A stretch of 33,698 bases of DNA from Planctomycetia bacterium (lineage in GTDB: Bacteria; Planctomycetota; UBA1135; GCA-002686595): assembly GCA_005789645.1 (NCBI GenBank), contig SXXH01000272.1, positions 1-33,698 on the forward strand, given 5' to 3'. Shown piece after piece: positions 8,967-16,830 of this stretch (its first letter is position 1; each line of letters begins with the position of its first letter). A program made the position numbers and the translations under genes. Below the pieces are notes generated by a model that worked only from the letters and a program-made list of their open reading frames with translations, did no database searches and was not told the DNA's origin.

Positions 8967-9971
8967 CTAGACCCTGACGACGAACACGACGGGACCAGCC
9001 AGCGGGCGATGCGCCAATCGGGAGCGCAAGGGCAGATGGAAGCCGAGGCGCCCATGGGTGCCGACCACGGGTGGCAACAGGGTCGCGCCGGCGATGCTGG
9101 CCTCGGCCGCAAGCTCCACCGCTGTCGCGGCACCCTCCAGCGCAGCCAAGGCGAAGGGCGCGCGCCGCTCGGGATGCGCTTCGAACGCCTCCAGCAGCGC
9201 CGCCGCGTAGGCGCCGTGATCCTCGTCGGCGACAAGCACGACATTGGGCACGCCCTCGCGCGCTCCGCAAGCGCCGAGCTCCGCGCCGAAGACGGCCTCG
9301 ACCACGCGTTGCGCATGCAGAGCCGCCCCCGCCCCTGGCGGCGCACGCACCACGCGTCCATGGGGCTTGCGCCACAGCGTCGCGCCGCCCGCGAGCGAAC
9401 GATCCAAGCCCTGCAGGATGGAGACCAGGCCCGCCGGCAAGGACTCCGCCAAGGGCAGCAAGCAATCGCCGGCCGCGCACAAGCGCGGATCAGGTGCGAG
9501 CACGCAGGCTCGACCGGCGCTCAAGGTCGCGATCATCCGGAGCAACAACCCCTCGAGGCCCGCGCTCCAGTGCGGCGCGACAAGGGTCCAGTCGGACCCT
9601 GCTTCGGAGTCGTTCGCGGTGGACTCGCGCTCGAGCTGTTCGAGCAAACGCGCGCGCACCGCCTCGTGCTGGGCGACGAGCGCGGCGCGCGTCCGTCCCG
9701 TGTTGCCGGCCAACTCGTCCCAAGCCACTTCCGTCGGGATGCTCGCGCGCAAGGCCTGCGCCAAGGTCGCTTGGCGCTCTGCGCCGGGCAGCGCGCCCCA
9801 CGCGCCCACAGCCGCCTGCGCAGCCTCTCGCGCGGAGTTCCATTCCCATGCGCCGGAGCGCGGCCAACGACCGAGCAAGCGACCCGAGGCGGGCGCGTGG
9901 GCGTCGAAGGTGGCGCCGGAGCGGGCGGCGAGGCGCGCGCCGGAGATCAGGTGGCGTTGGCGAGTGTCCAT
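8967..9971 (-). CDS. Aldehyde-dehydrogenase-like protein, shortened
   Basis: This 334-aa protein resembles the N-terminal half of NAD(P)-dependent aldehyde dehydrogenases. Examples are FDAHAPASGRLLGRWPRS, AAVGAWGALPGAERQATLAQAL and the Rossmann-associated stretch SAGLEGLLLRMIATLSAGRACVLAPDP. Known ALDHs have about 480 residues. Here the usual FTGS and ELGGK segments are not visible. The segment GACGAREGVPNVVLVADED may align with the catalytic-cysteine block (GQxCxAxxRVxV). It could be a degenerate paralogue, a non-catalytic partner, or a divergent active enzyme. Its place upstream of lat suggests a link to aminoadipate semialdehyde. The ATG at 9971 is chosen by fit to the ALDH N-terminus. A 26-bp inverted-repeat arm lies immediately upstream of it. 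Confidence 0.65.
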   Translation of the reverse strand: MDTRQRHLISGARLAARSGATFDAHAPASGRLLGRWPRSGAWEWNSAREAAQAAVGAWGALPGAERQATLAQALRASIPTEVAWDELAGNTGRTRAALVAQHEAVRARLLEQLERESTANDSEAGSDWTLVAPHWSAGLEGLLLRMIATLSAGRACVLAPDPRLCAAGDCLLPLAESLPAGLVSILQGLDRSLAGGATLWRKPHGRVVRAPPGAGAALHAQRVVEAVFGAELGACGAREGVPNVVLVADEDHGAYAAALLEAFEAHPERRAPFALAALEGAATAVELAAEASIAGATLLPPVVGTHGRLGFHLPLRSRLAHRPLAGPVVFVVRV

Positions 9972-9974
9972 TCC

Positions 9975-10000
9975 GATGCTGGCCCCGTTGATTGTGCGCG
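9975..10000 (-). repeat. Inverted repeat arm L (26 bp)
   Basis: The minus-strand sequence CGCGCACAATCAAC followed by GGGGCCAGCATC matches the plus strand at 10461-10486 with one substitution (25/26). It ends 3 nt before the ALDH-like start codon. Confidence 0.9.
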
Positions 10001-10030
10001 ACGAGGCGCCGTCAGGGCGAGAAGAAGCCG

Positions 10031-10049
10031 TCTGGGTGCTGCACCCAGA
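10031..10049. repeat. 19-bp palindrome, candidate operator
   Basis: TCTGGGTGCTGCACCCAGA is a perfect palindrome of 9-bp half-sites around a central T. It lies in the divergent region 31 bp inside the left inverted-repeat arm. It could be a dimeric regulator site or a short hairpin in a transcript. Confidence 0.5.
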
Positions 10050-10460
10050 GGCGTGGCGCGCGTCCATCTACATGGGAGCCGGGCCGCACGCGCTCCAGGC
10101 CGAGGGCTGGATCCCCGCGCACGGCGCGCAGCAAGGTAGCTGGCGCCCTTGCGACACCTCTTCGGGCCAGACGACGCGCAGCCCGACGGCGACCCGGAGA
10201 GAAGACACCGAGCAAGAGCACGCCAACCACCAACCACGTCAAGGATGGAGCACACCACCGCGTAAGCACCGCAGAGGCCACGCAGAAGCACACTCGAGAC
10301 GACAAGAAGCGCATGGCGAAGCCAATTGCCCCTATCTCGAGCTCCAGGAGCGCGAGGGATGGCGTTCGGCCTCGTCATGGCCGCTTGGATCGCGTGCGCT
10401 GCGCGGCGTGGCCCTGCGAACGACCGGACCGGGTGGGGTTGGCTCGGCCGCCGCGCCAGG

Positions 10461-10486
10461 CGCGCACAATCAAAGGGGCCAGCATC
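10461..10486 (+). repeat. Inverted repeat arm R (26 bp), overlapping the expected rnpA promoter
   Basis: CGCGCACAATCAAA followed by GGGGCCAGCATC, the inverted counterpart of 9975-10000. It ends 5 nt before the TAGGCT hexamer (10492-10497), so it would cover the -35/spacer region of an rnpA promoter. Confidence 0.9.
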
Positions 10487-10491
10487 TCTGC

Positions 10492-10497
10492 TAGGCT
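10492..10497 (+). promoter_or_regulatory. TAGGCT -10-like hexamer before rnpA
   Basis: TAGGCT lies 6 nt before the GTG start of rnpA, the spacing expected for a leaderless transcript. No Shine-Dalgarno is visible before that GTG. TAnnnT hexamers at similar spacing precede several other lead genes here. Confidence 0.5.
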
Positions 10498-10503
10498 CAC
10501 CCC

Positions 10504-10926
10504 GTGCCTCCCCCTCCGCGCCTGCGCTTCACCCGCCACATGCGCATGTCCTCCGGCAAGGACTTCGACCGCGCCTTCCGCCTCGGCGGTCGCGCCAAGG
10601 GCAAGCTCGTCTCGCTCGTGGCGGCCGCCAACGGCGGGGAGCACACGCGCCTGGGGTTGTCGGTTGGTCGCGCCTGTTGGAAGGGTGCCGTGCAGCGCAA
10701 TCGCGTGCGGCGCGTGTTCCGCGAGGCATTCCGCTTGTCCTACGCGGATCTGCCGAAGGGCTGCGACCTCGTGCTCATGCCTGCGACGCAAAAGCTCGCG
10801 CCCACCCTCGCCGCCGTGCAGGCGGAATTGGGCGCCTTGGCGAAGAAGGCCTGGGCCAAGCGCAAGGTGCCGGAGGTACCGGCGCAGGCCCGCTCGGGCC
10901 CGCAGGAAGGTTCCGCGAGTTCGTGA
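10504..10926 (+). CDS. rnpA: Ribonuclease P protein component
   Basis: A 140-aa basic protein subunit of RNase P, which helps the catalytic RNA remove 5' leaders from pre-tRNA. The N-terminus reads [25 protein letters not shown], equivalent to the family's start-plus-F-x-x-V/A-F block. The RNR signature is clear in [20 protein letters not shown] at 10504 is used because later ATGs would cut into the conserved N-terminus. The stop overlaps the next start (GTGA). The usual rpmH upstream is absent. Codon 1 lies 6 nt after a TAGGCT hexamer with no SD. Confidence 0.93.
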   Translation: MPPPPRLRFTRHMRMSSGKDFDRAFRLGGRAKGKLVSLVAAANGGEHTRLGLSVGRACWKGAVQRNRVRRVFREAFRLSYADLPKGCDLVLMPATQKLAPTLAAVQAELGALAKKAWAKRKVPEVPAQARSGPQEGSASS

Positions 10927-11213
10927 GCGAGGTTCCGCGATCAAGCGAAGACGAGCTGCCGCGCGCCGCGTCGAGAGGCGCCTTCCTGCTCGGCTTGCCC
11001 ATCCGCGCCTACCGCCGTTGGATTTCGCCGTTGAAGCCCCCCATGTGCCGCTTCGCGCCGACCTGCAGCCAGTACGCGCTCGAGGCGCTGCACATCCACG
11101 GCTTGTACAGGGGCGGCGCTCTTGCCTTGTGGCGCGTCTGCCGCTGTCATCCCTTCTCCGAACCCGGCCCGGATCCCGTGCCGCCCCGCCGCGACTCCGC
11201 CAGAGACCGATGA
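10923..11213 (+). CDS. yidD: Membrane protein insertion efficiency factor YidD
   Basis: A 96-aa member of the YidD family, which assists YidC-dependent insertion of membrane proteins. The core is [32 protein letters not shown]...[29 protein letters not shown], with the conserved cysteines and the CRCHP block. The start is GTG at 10923, overlapping the rnpA stop (GTGA), the usual coupling for this pair. Its stop overlaps the following ATG (ATGA). The usual downstream yidC is not next; a lipoprotein gene is. Confidence 0.93.
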   Translation: MSEVPRSSEDELPRAASRGAFLLGLPIRAYRRWISPLKPPMCRFAPTCSQYALEALHIHGLYRGGALALWRVCRCHPFSEPGPDPVPPRRDSARDR

Positions 11214-12334
11214 ACACGACCCAACTCCTCGCCACCGCACCCTTCCTGTTCCTGTGCGCCTGCAGCTCGACCGAGTCGGGCCTCGTCTCCGCCACGCACG
11301 GCCGACCCAAGTCGCCGAGCGAGCCCATCGAGGGGCTCGAGCGCGTCGACCATCTGATCCTCGAGGGCGAGACGCACTTCGCCGGATTGTGGAAGGTCAC
11401 CAGCGGCATCGAGAACGCCGCGGAAGGCTACTGGAGCTTCGACGGTGCGCGCCTCGTGATGCAGGTGACCGACCAGGCCGGCGCATGCGATCGGATCTGG
11501 ACCACCGATGGTCGCGGCGGCCTGACGCCGGTCTCGAACGGCAAGGGCGTGACCACCTGCGCCTACTTCCTGCCCGGGGACCAGGAGGTGATCTACGCCT
11601 CGACCCACGCCTTCCACGCCGATTGCCCGCCGCCGCCCGACAAGAGCCAAGGCTACGTGTGGGCCATCCATCCCGAGTACGACATCTACGCCAAGGACCT
11701 CGCCTCGGGCGCGGAGCGCGCGTTGACCACGGATTGGGGCTACGACGCGGAGGCCACGGTCTCGCCCCGGGGCGACCGCATGGTCTACACGAGCACGAAG
11801 AGCGGCGACCTCGAGCTGTGGACCGCCAAGCTCGATGGCAGCGACGCGCGCCAGGTCACCGACGAGATCGGCTACGACGGAGGCGCCTTCTTCAGCCACG
11901 ACGGCCAACGGCTCGTGTTCCGCTCGACCAGCTTCACGCCCGAGAAGCGCGACGCGGAGATCGCCGAGTACAAGGCGCTGCTGAAGCGCTGGCTGGTGCG
12001 CCCCTCGCGCATGGAGATCATGGTCTGCGATGTCGACGGCGCCAATCGACGCCAAGTGACCAACCTCGGTCGCGCCAACTTCGCGCCGTACTTCTACCCG
12101 GACGACAAGCGCATCATCTTCTCCACCAACCACGCCGATCCCGATCGGCGCGGCCGCAACTTCGACCTCTACGCCATCGACGTGGATGGCGGGAACATCG
12201 AGCGCATCACGCGCCACGAGGAGTTCGACGGCTTCCCGATGTTCTCGCCCGATGGACGCTGGCTGGTGTTCGCCTCGAACCGCGGCGCGACGCGCTCGGG
12301 CGAGACGAACCTCTACATCGCCAAATGGAAGTGA
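11210..12334 (+). CDS. TolB-like WD40/PD40 beta-propeller lipoprotein
   Basis: A 374-aa lipoprotein. The signal ends in lipobox LCAC (LFLCACSS). The mature protein is a series of PD40-type blades: [65 protein letters not shown] and [19 protein letters not shown]. This resembles the TolB C-terminal propeller and similar domains of DPP-like proteins, without an obvious catalytic domain. It is probably a periplasmic scaffold or binding protein. The ATG overlaps the yidD stop (ATGA), so it is translationally coupled to rnpA-yidD, an unexpected partner for an exported propeller. Confidence 0.82.
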   Translation: MNTTQLLATAPFLFLCACSSTESGLVSATHGRPKSPSEPIEGLERVDHLILEGETHFAGLWKVTSGIENAAEGYWSFDGARLVMQVTDQAGACDRIWTTDGRGGLTPVSNGKGVTTCAYFLPGDQEVIYASTHAFHADCPPPPDKSQGYVWAIHPEYDIYAKDLASGAERALTTDWGYDAEATVSPRGDRMVYTSTKSGDLELWTAKLDGSDARQVTDEIGYDGGAFFSHDGQRLVFRSTSFTPEKRDAEIAEYKALLKRWLVRPSRMEIMVCDVDGANRRQVTNLGRANFAPYFYPDDKRIIFSTNHADPDRRGRNFDLYAIDVDGGNIERITRHEEFDGFPMFSPDGRWLVFASNRGATRSGETNLYIAKWK

Positions 12335-12357
12335 GCGCGGGGCGAGCCGCGCCTTCG

Positions 12358-12386
12358 CGCGGGGCGCGTGCTCAACGCGCCCCGCG
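12358..12386. terminator. Bidirectional hairpin between the propeller lipoprotein and M28 peptidase
   Basis: A perfect 12-bp stem CGCGGGGCGCGT / ACGCGCCCCGCG (12358-12369 with 12375-12386) surrounds a 5-nt loop GCTCA. The minus-strand stop codon (12372-12374) lies within the loop. It has no T-tract. The position between converging genes supports a terminator for both. Confidence 0.78.
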
Positions 12387-14243
12387 GCTGCCTAGCGTGA
12401 CCGCCACGCGTTCCAACCGTCCATCGCGCATGTAGCCGACCTGCACCAGATCGCCGGGCTTCTTGGTCTGCAGCACCCACATGAAGTCGTAGATGTCCTT
12501 CACCTCGACATCGTCCATCCTCACGAGGATGTCGCCCTTGAGGAGCCCCGCCTTCTCCGCCGGGCTGCCCGCCGAGGTGCCGTCGAGCAGGACGCCCTCG
12601 TCCTCCCACGCGTAGTTGGGCATCGAGCCGAACCAACTCGAGAAGCCGCTGCGCACTTCGCGCCGGCCCTTGTCGTCGAGCTTGGGCGCGACGTAGGCCA
12701 AGCGCGGCGCGGAGCCGATGGCGCGCACGAGCGCCTCGGACATCAAGACGACCTTGGCGCAGCCTGCGGCCTCGAACTTCTCGTGGTCGTCGGAGGGCTT
12801 GTGGTAGTCCTCGTGGAGGCCGGTGAAGAAGTGCAGCGCGGGGACTTCGCGCTTCAGGAACGTGGCGTGGTCGCTCGAGCCGCCGAAGGAGGAACCGGAT
12901 GTGTTCTGCGACAAGTCGAGCCGCGCATGCGCGGCGCTGCGCTCGAGCAGCGCCGGGAACTCGCTCGCGCTGCCGGCGGCCAGCACCTGCAGGTTGTCGT
13001 CCTTGACGCGCCCGACCATGTCGTAGTTGAGATACGCGACGATGCTCGCGATGGGTGCCGTGGGTTGCTGGATCCAATGCTCGCTGCCGAGCAAGCCCAT
13101 CTCCTCGGCGGTCCACCAGGCGTAGACCACATCGCAAGGCGGCGCCTCGAGCGTGCAGCCGAAGACGCGCGCCAACTCGAGCACGGCGGCGCTGCCCGAA
13201 GCGTTGTCGTCGGCGCCATTGTGGATGGCGCGCGCGCCACCATGCAGCGAACCCGACCCGCCCCAGCCCAAGTGGTCGTAGTGCGCACCCACCACGATCG
13301 TGCGCGAACGATCGACGCCGGCTTGGCGCGCCAGCACGTTGCGCGCGAGTCCCTTGCCGCCGTCGATGTCGCACACGAGGCGCGCACGCACGCCCCAGTC
13401 CAGCTTCACCTGCCCCGCGGGGACGCGCAACGCGCCCTCGAGGTCGCCGCCGACCAGATGCGCGCCGGCTTGTCGCGACAAGGCGATGGCCGGCAAGCGC
13501 GCCTTGCCTCCTCCACCGCCAGCATCGAAGGCGAAGGGCGCTTCGCCCTCCCCGCGCGACACGACGACCACCGCCGCGGCGCCGCGACGGCGCGCGGTGA
13601 CCACCTTGTGGAAGATCGTGCCGCCGCCCAACCATCGGCTGGCGTCGCTGGCGATCTTGGCGTCGGACTTCGCATCCGCCTGCGGCGCCGCCTCGCCGGC
13701 GCGCGGCGCAGGCTCGGGCGGAGTGCCACGCACGATGACGGCGATCTTCCCGGCCACATCGCGTCCCGCGTAGTCGTCCCAACCCTGCGCCGGGTCCTCG
13801 ATGCCGAAGCCCAGCCAAGCCAGCTCTCCTTCGACCACGCCCGCTTCGCCGCATGCCAGCGGTTGGACATCGTTCGCTCCGCTCCACGCGGCGAGCGCGC
13901 CATCGAACGGCACTTCGAGCTTGGACTCGCCACCGTCCTTGGGCTCGAGCTCGACCTCGAAGTCCTGGAACCAGCCGTTGGAACCGGCGGGCTCGAGGCC
14001 GATCTCGGCGCACTGCTTGGCGAGCCAGTCGGCGGCCTCCAAGGCGCCGGGTTCGCCCGCGCGGCGTCCGGCGCGCGCGTCGTCGGCCAACCAGCGCACG
14101 TCCAACGCGAGGCGTTCGGCGCTGGTCGACAAGCGCGCGGCGAGCGCGGCCTCCACGGCGGGCGTGGACGAGGTCGACGGAGCGACGTCCGGCCGATCGG
14201 CGGCGCAGGCGGCGAGCAGGGCGAGCAGCATGATGCGCTTCAT
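12372..14243 (-). CDS. Lipoprotein M28 aminopeptidase with PA and PDZ domains
   Basis: A 623-aa exported zinc peptidase. The lipoprotein signal has lipobox LAAC (MKRIMLLALLAAC). A PA-like insert spans about 120-280 (DVAGKIAVIVRG, then a DAKSDAKIAS-rich loop). The M28 catalytic core shows the zinc ligands and catalytic residues: GAHYDHLGWGG, NGADDNASGSA, WWTAEEMGLLGS, LNYDMVGR and FFTGLHEDYHKPSDD. A C-terminal PDZ domain (about 545-615; VLLDGTSAGSPAEKAGLLKGDILVRMDD) completes it. This layout is common in planctomycete and Bacteroidetes secreted M28 proteins. The start ATG at 14243 precedes the signal peptide. TATCCT lies 7 nt upstream without a good SD. Confidence 0.92.
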   Translation of the reverse strand: MKRIMLLALLAACAADRPDVAPSTSSTPAVEAALAARLSTSAERLALDVRWLADDARAGRRAGEPGALEAADWLAKQCAEIGLEPAGSNGWFQDFEVELEPKDGGESKLEVPFDGALAAWSGANDVQPLACGEAGVVEGELAWLGFGIEDPAQGWDDYAGRDVAGKIAVIVRGTPPEPAPRAGEAAPQADAKSDAKIASDASRWLGGGTIFHKVVTARRRGAAAVVVVSRGEGEAPFAFDAGGGGGKARLPAIALSRQAGAHLVGGDLEGALRVPAGQVKLDWGVRARLVCDIDGGKGLARNVLARQAGVDRSRTIVVGAHYDHLGWGGSGSLHGGARAIHNGADDNASGSAAVLELARVFGCTLEAPPCDVVYAWWTAEEMGLLGSEHWIQQPTAPIASIVAYLNYDMVGRVKDDNLQVLAAGSASEFPALLERSAAHARLDLSQNTSGSSFGGSSDHATFLKREVPALHFFTGLHEDYHKPSDDHEKFEAAGCAKVVLMSEALVRAIGSAPRLAYVAPKLDDKGRREVRSGFSSWFGSMPNYAWEDEGVLLDGTSAGSPAEKAGLLKGDILVRMDDVEVKDIYDFMWVLQTKKPGDLVQVGYMRDGRLERVAVTLGSRGAR

Positions 14244-14373
14244 GGCTTGGAGGATAGGTTCCAGCGCGCTCCGGGTCGACGCGCCCACGCTTGGTTCGGG
14301 CGACTCGAGTCCGGTTCCGTGCAACCGGCCGCGGGCGCGCGCGGCGCGCGACCACTAGACTGCTTCCCACCGC
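14244..14373. promoter_or_regulatory. Divergent promoter region with TATCCT (minus) and TAGACT (plus)
   Basis: On the minus strand TATCCT (plus-strand aggata, 14251-14256) is 7 nt before the M28 ATG. On the plus strand TAGACT (14356-14361) is 12 nt before the proposed TTG start of the YfhO-like gene. No strong -35 or Shine-Dalgarno is visible. Confidence 0.42.
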
Positions 14374-16830
14374 TTGGCCCCCCCCCGTCCTTCGATCCTG
14401 CGCCATCCCTTGGCGTGGCTGTGCTTGCTGCCGCTCCTCCTCGTCGGCCGGCGCATCCTCGTGGGCGATTGGTTCGTGGCCGCCGCGCCTGCCGCCTTCG
14501 CGCCGTGGAGCCTCGAGGACCCCGGTCGCGCGGCGCGCGCGCAGGCACGCCTCGACTCCCATGCCATCGACGGCCTCGCGCCCGTGTGGAGCGATCGCGT
14601 GGCCGCGCGCGAGGCGCTCGCGAGCGGCGCCATGCCGAGCTGGGACCACCGCGCCGGACTGGGGGCGCCGCTCTCCGGCCAAAGCGTCGCCGGCATGTGG
14701 TACCCACCCAACCTCGCGACGCTCTGGCTGCCGCCCGAGCAAGCCTTGGGTTGGCTGGCGCTCTTGTCCTCGTGGCTCGCCGGCGCGTCGCTCCACGCGC
14801 TGCTGCGTTCGCGCGCGATCGAGCCGCGGGCGGCGCTGGTCGCCGCGCTGGCCTGGCAGGGCGGAACGTGGGTCCTGGCCCACCTGCACCTGTCAAGCAA
14901 ACTTGACAGCCTCTCGTGGAGCTTGCTCGCCAGCACGGCGTTGCAGGCGCACCTCGCCGGACACGCGCGCAAGTTGCCGGTCATGGCGGCCTGCATGGGC
15001 ATGGCGTTCCTCGCGGGCTTTCCGCAACTGGCGGCGCTGGGTGTCGCCGCGTTGGCGCTCCAGGCGTTGCTGGCGCCGCTGCTCGAAGGACGGCCGTGGC
15101 GACGCCTGGCGCTCGTGGTTCCGATGCTCCTCGCCGGTGCGGCGCTGGCGGCCGTCTGGTTGTTGCCGCTGCTCGAGGCTAGCGCCAACTCCTTGCGCCA
15201 GGCACAGGTCGCGCCGCAGCTCGAGCTTGGACGACTGCCGTTCGGCGCGCTCGCGAGCTTGGTCGTGCCCGACTTCTTCGGCGCGCCGCAGGACGGCGTC
15301 TGGGCGCCGGCGAACGCCGCGGCCTGGCTCGTCACGCGCAGCGTGGCCCTGGCTTCCAGCGCCAACGGCCTCGAGTGGAACCTGCACCTGGGCGCTTTGC
15401 CGTTGGCGGCCGCGGGCGCGGCGCTGCTGCGACCTCGCAGGCGGCTGGCCGCGCCGTTCTTGCTCGCCTTGTCCGGCTTGGGCTTCGCGCTGCAACTGCC
15501 GCCCTTCGATTGGCTGGCGCAGTTGCCCGGCTTGTCGAGCGGCGCGCCCTCGCGCGCGGGAGCTTGGGCGCTGGTGGGAATGGCGTGGCTCGGCGCGCAC
15601 GGCATCGAGGGTTGGCTCGCGGGCGATCGCAGGTTGATCTTCGGTGGAGTCGCGATCCTCGGCGCGCTGGCGCTGGGCTGCGGCGCTACCGCGGTCCACC
15701 TGGATCCGCTGCGCCACCCGGCCGAACTCGTCGAGCATTGGATGGCCGTGCACGGGGTCGGACGAGCCACGGTGGAGGGCACCCTGCCCGCGACGGAGCT
15801 CGCACGCCAACTGGAGCTGTTGGCGAGGCACGCCTGGCTGGGAGCGGCGCTCGCCGGCGCCGCGCTCGTGGCGTTGTGGCTGGCGCGTCGCCATGCGGAG
15901 CGCGGCGCGCAGCTGCTCGCGCTGGGCGCGCTGGCAGGAGTCCCTTGGCTCTCCACGGTCCGCGCCTCCGCGCAGGAATCAGGCCCCGGGGGCTTCCTGC
16001 CGAGCTCCGAGTTGGTGGCGGCGACGCGCGAAGCCTGCGGCGACGGACGCATCGTGCGCCACGACCGCAGCTTGTCGGGCGTGGTCGACGTGGAGCGCCT
16101 GTTGCGGCCCGGCTTGGCGCAAGCGGCCGGCATCGCGGATCTCACCCCGTGGATCGTGTTCCAACCGCGCACGCTCGTGGAGCTGTGGGCGCAGGCGGAT
16201 CCGGCCTCGACTTGGCGCAGCGGCATCGCGCGCGCCACCAGCGTCGCCGCGCTGGAAGGACGCATCGCCGACGAGCTGCGCATCACCGCCGTGCTGGCGC
16301 GCGAGCCCTTGGGTTCGCCGCGACTCCGAGTCGCGGCGGAGCGCGATGGCTTCGTAGTGCATGCACGCTCGGGAGCCAAGCCGTTGGCGAGCTTCGTGGA
16401 CGGCCTGCGGCTGCATGACGGCGACGCGGCCGTCTTGTCGGCGTTGCTCGCCGACGAGCCGGGCGTGCACGCCACGCGCCGCGAGCTGGCGCGCCTCGCC
16501 GTGGCCGAGCCGGGCGTCGAATCGGGCGAACGAGAGCTGCGCTGGACACGTCCGGCGCCGGACGAGCTCATGATCGAGTTGCCCGGCCTGCAAGCGGGTT
16601 TCGTCGTGTGCCGCGAGCAATGGGCGCCGGGTTGGCGCGCGCAGGTCGATGGCGTCGAGGCGCCCGTCTTGCGCGTGAACCACGCGCTGCGCGCCGTGCC
16701 CGTGCCGGCGGGCGCGCGGCGCGTCGAGCTGCGCCATGCGGACGAGCAAGCGCGCCTTGGATTGGTGGTGTCGATCCTGGCCGCGCTGGCGCTGTGGGCG
16801 GCGTGGCGGGCGGAGCGGAGCGCGCCATGA
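14374..16830 (+). CDS. YfhO-like polytopic membrane protein
   Basis: An 818-aa membrane protein with many hydrophobic segments (for example LAWLCLLPLLLVG, GWLALLSSWLAGASLHALL, LVVPMLLAGAALAAVWLLPLL). A C-terminal extracytoplasmic domain contains PGLQAGFVVCREQWAPGWRA and VDGVEAPVLRVNHALRAVPVPAG, the typical end of YfhO-family proteins. These are GT-C-like proteins linked in Firmicutes to glycosylation of surface polymers. The start is uncertain: TTG at 14374 is the first in-frame candidate and is followed by a run of nine C; a TTG about 12 codons later is also possible. Its stop overlaps the MBL-hydrolase ATG (ATGA). The coding region contains one copy of the GTCAA-N6-TTGAC palindrome. Confidence 0.8.
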   Translation: MAPPRPSILRHPLAWLCLLPLLLVGRRILVGDWFVAAAPAAFAPWSLEDPGRAARAQARLDSHAIDGLAPVWSDRVAAREALASGAMPSWDHRAGLGAPLSGQSVAGMWYPPNLATLWLPPEQALGWLALLSSWLAGASLHALLRSRAIEPRAALVAALAWQGGTWVLAHLHLSSKLDSLSWSLLASTALQAHLAGHARKLPVMAACMGMAFLAGFPQLAALGVAALALQALLAPLLEGRPWRRLALVVPMLLAGAALAAVWLLPLLEASANSLRQAQVAPQLELGRLPFGALASLVVPDFFGAPQDGVWAPANAAAWLVTRSVALASSANGLEWNLHLGALPLAAAGAALLRPRRRLAAPFLLALSGLGFALQLPPFDWLAQLPGLSSGAPSRAGAWALVGMAWLGAHGIEGWLAGDRRLIFGGVAILGALALGCGATAVHLDPLRHPAELVEHWMAVHGVGRATVEGTLPATELARQLELLARHAWLGAALAGAALVALWLARRHAERGAQLLALGALAGVPWLSTVRASAQESGPGGFLPSSELVAATREACGDGRIVRHDRSLSGVVDVERLLRPGLAQAAGIADLTPWIVFQPRTLVELWAQADPASTWRSGIARATSVAALEGRIADELRITAVLAREPLGSPRLRVAAERDGFVVHARSGAKPLASFVDGLRLHDGDAAVLSALLADEPGVHATRRELARLAVAEPGVESGERELRWTRPAPDELMIELPGLQAGFVVCREQWAPGWRAQVDGVEAPVLRVNHALRAVPVPAGARRVELRHADEQARLGLVVSILAALALWAAWRAERSAP
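14892..14909. repeat. Copy 2 of the intragenic palindrome GTCAA-N6-TTGAC
   Basis: GTCAAGCAAACTTGACAG within the YfhO-like gene. With the preceding CT it forms a perfect 8-bp inverted repeat, CTGTCAAG-CAAA-CTTGACAG (14890-14909). The codons TCA, AGC, AAA, CTT are AT-rich for this genome. Confidence 0.8.

Larger units (their letters stand above)
9972..10503. other. 532-bp non-coding divergent region upstream of rnpA
   Basis: No supported gene lies here; the ORFs in the track are Arg/Pro-rich shadows. Contents: a 26-bp inverted repeat at its two ends (9975-10000 and 10461-10486), a 19-bp palindrome (10031-10049), and a less GC-rich, A/C-rich stretch at about 10170-10345. A TAGGCT hexamer lies before rnpA. 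I looked for rpmH (ribosomal protein L34), the usual neighbour of rnpA, and did not find it. Confidence 0.6.

Noticed and set aside
7012-8970. Plus-strand ORF of 652 aa
   Set aside because: Antisense to lat, whose protein has clear family motifs and an SD.
9975-10486. Intact insertion sequence between the inverted repeats
   Set aside because: No transposase-like ORF and no target-site duplication is visible, so I report only the repeats.
10068-10503. Possible rpmH (L34) gene upstream of rnpA
   Set aside because: No frame gives the short KR-rich L34 pattern; the basic ORFs are GC-rich noise.
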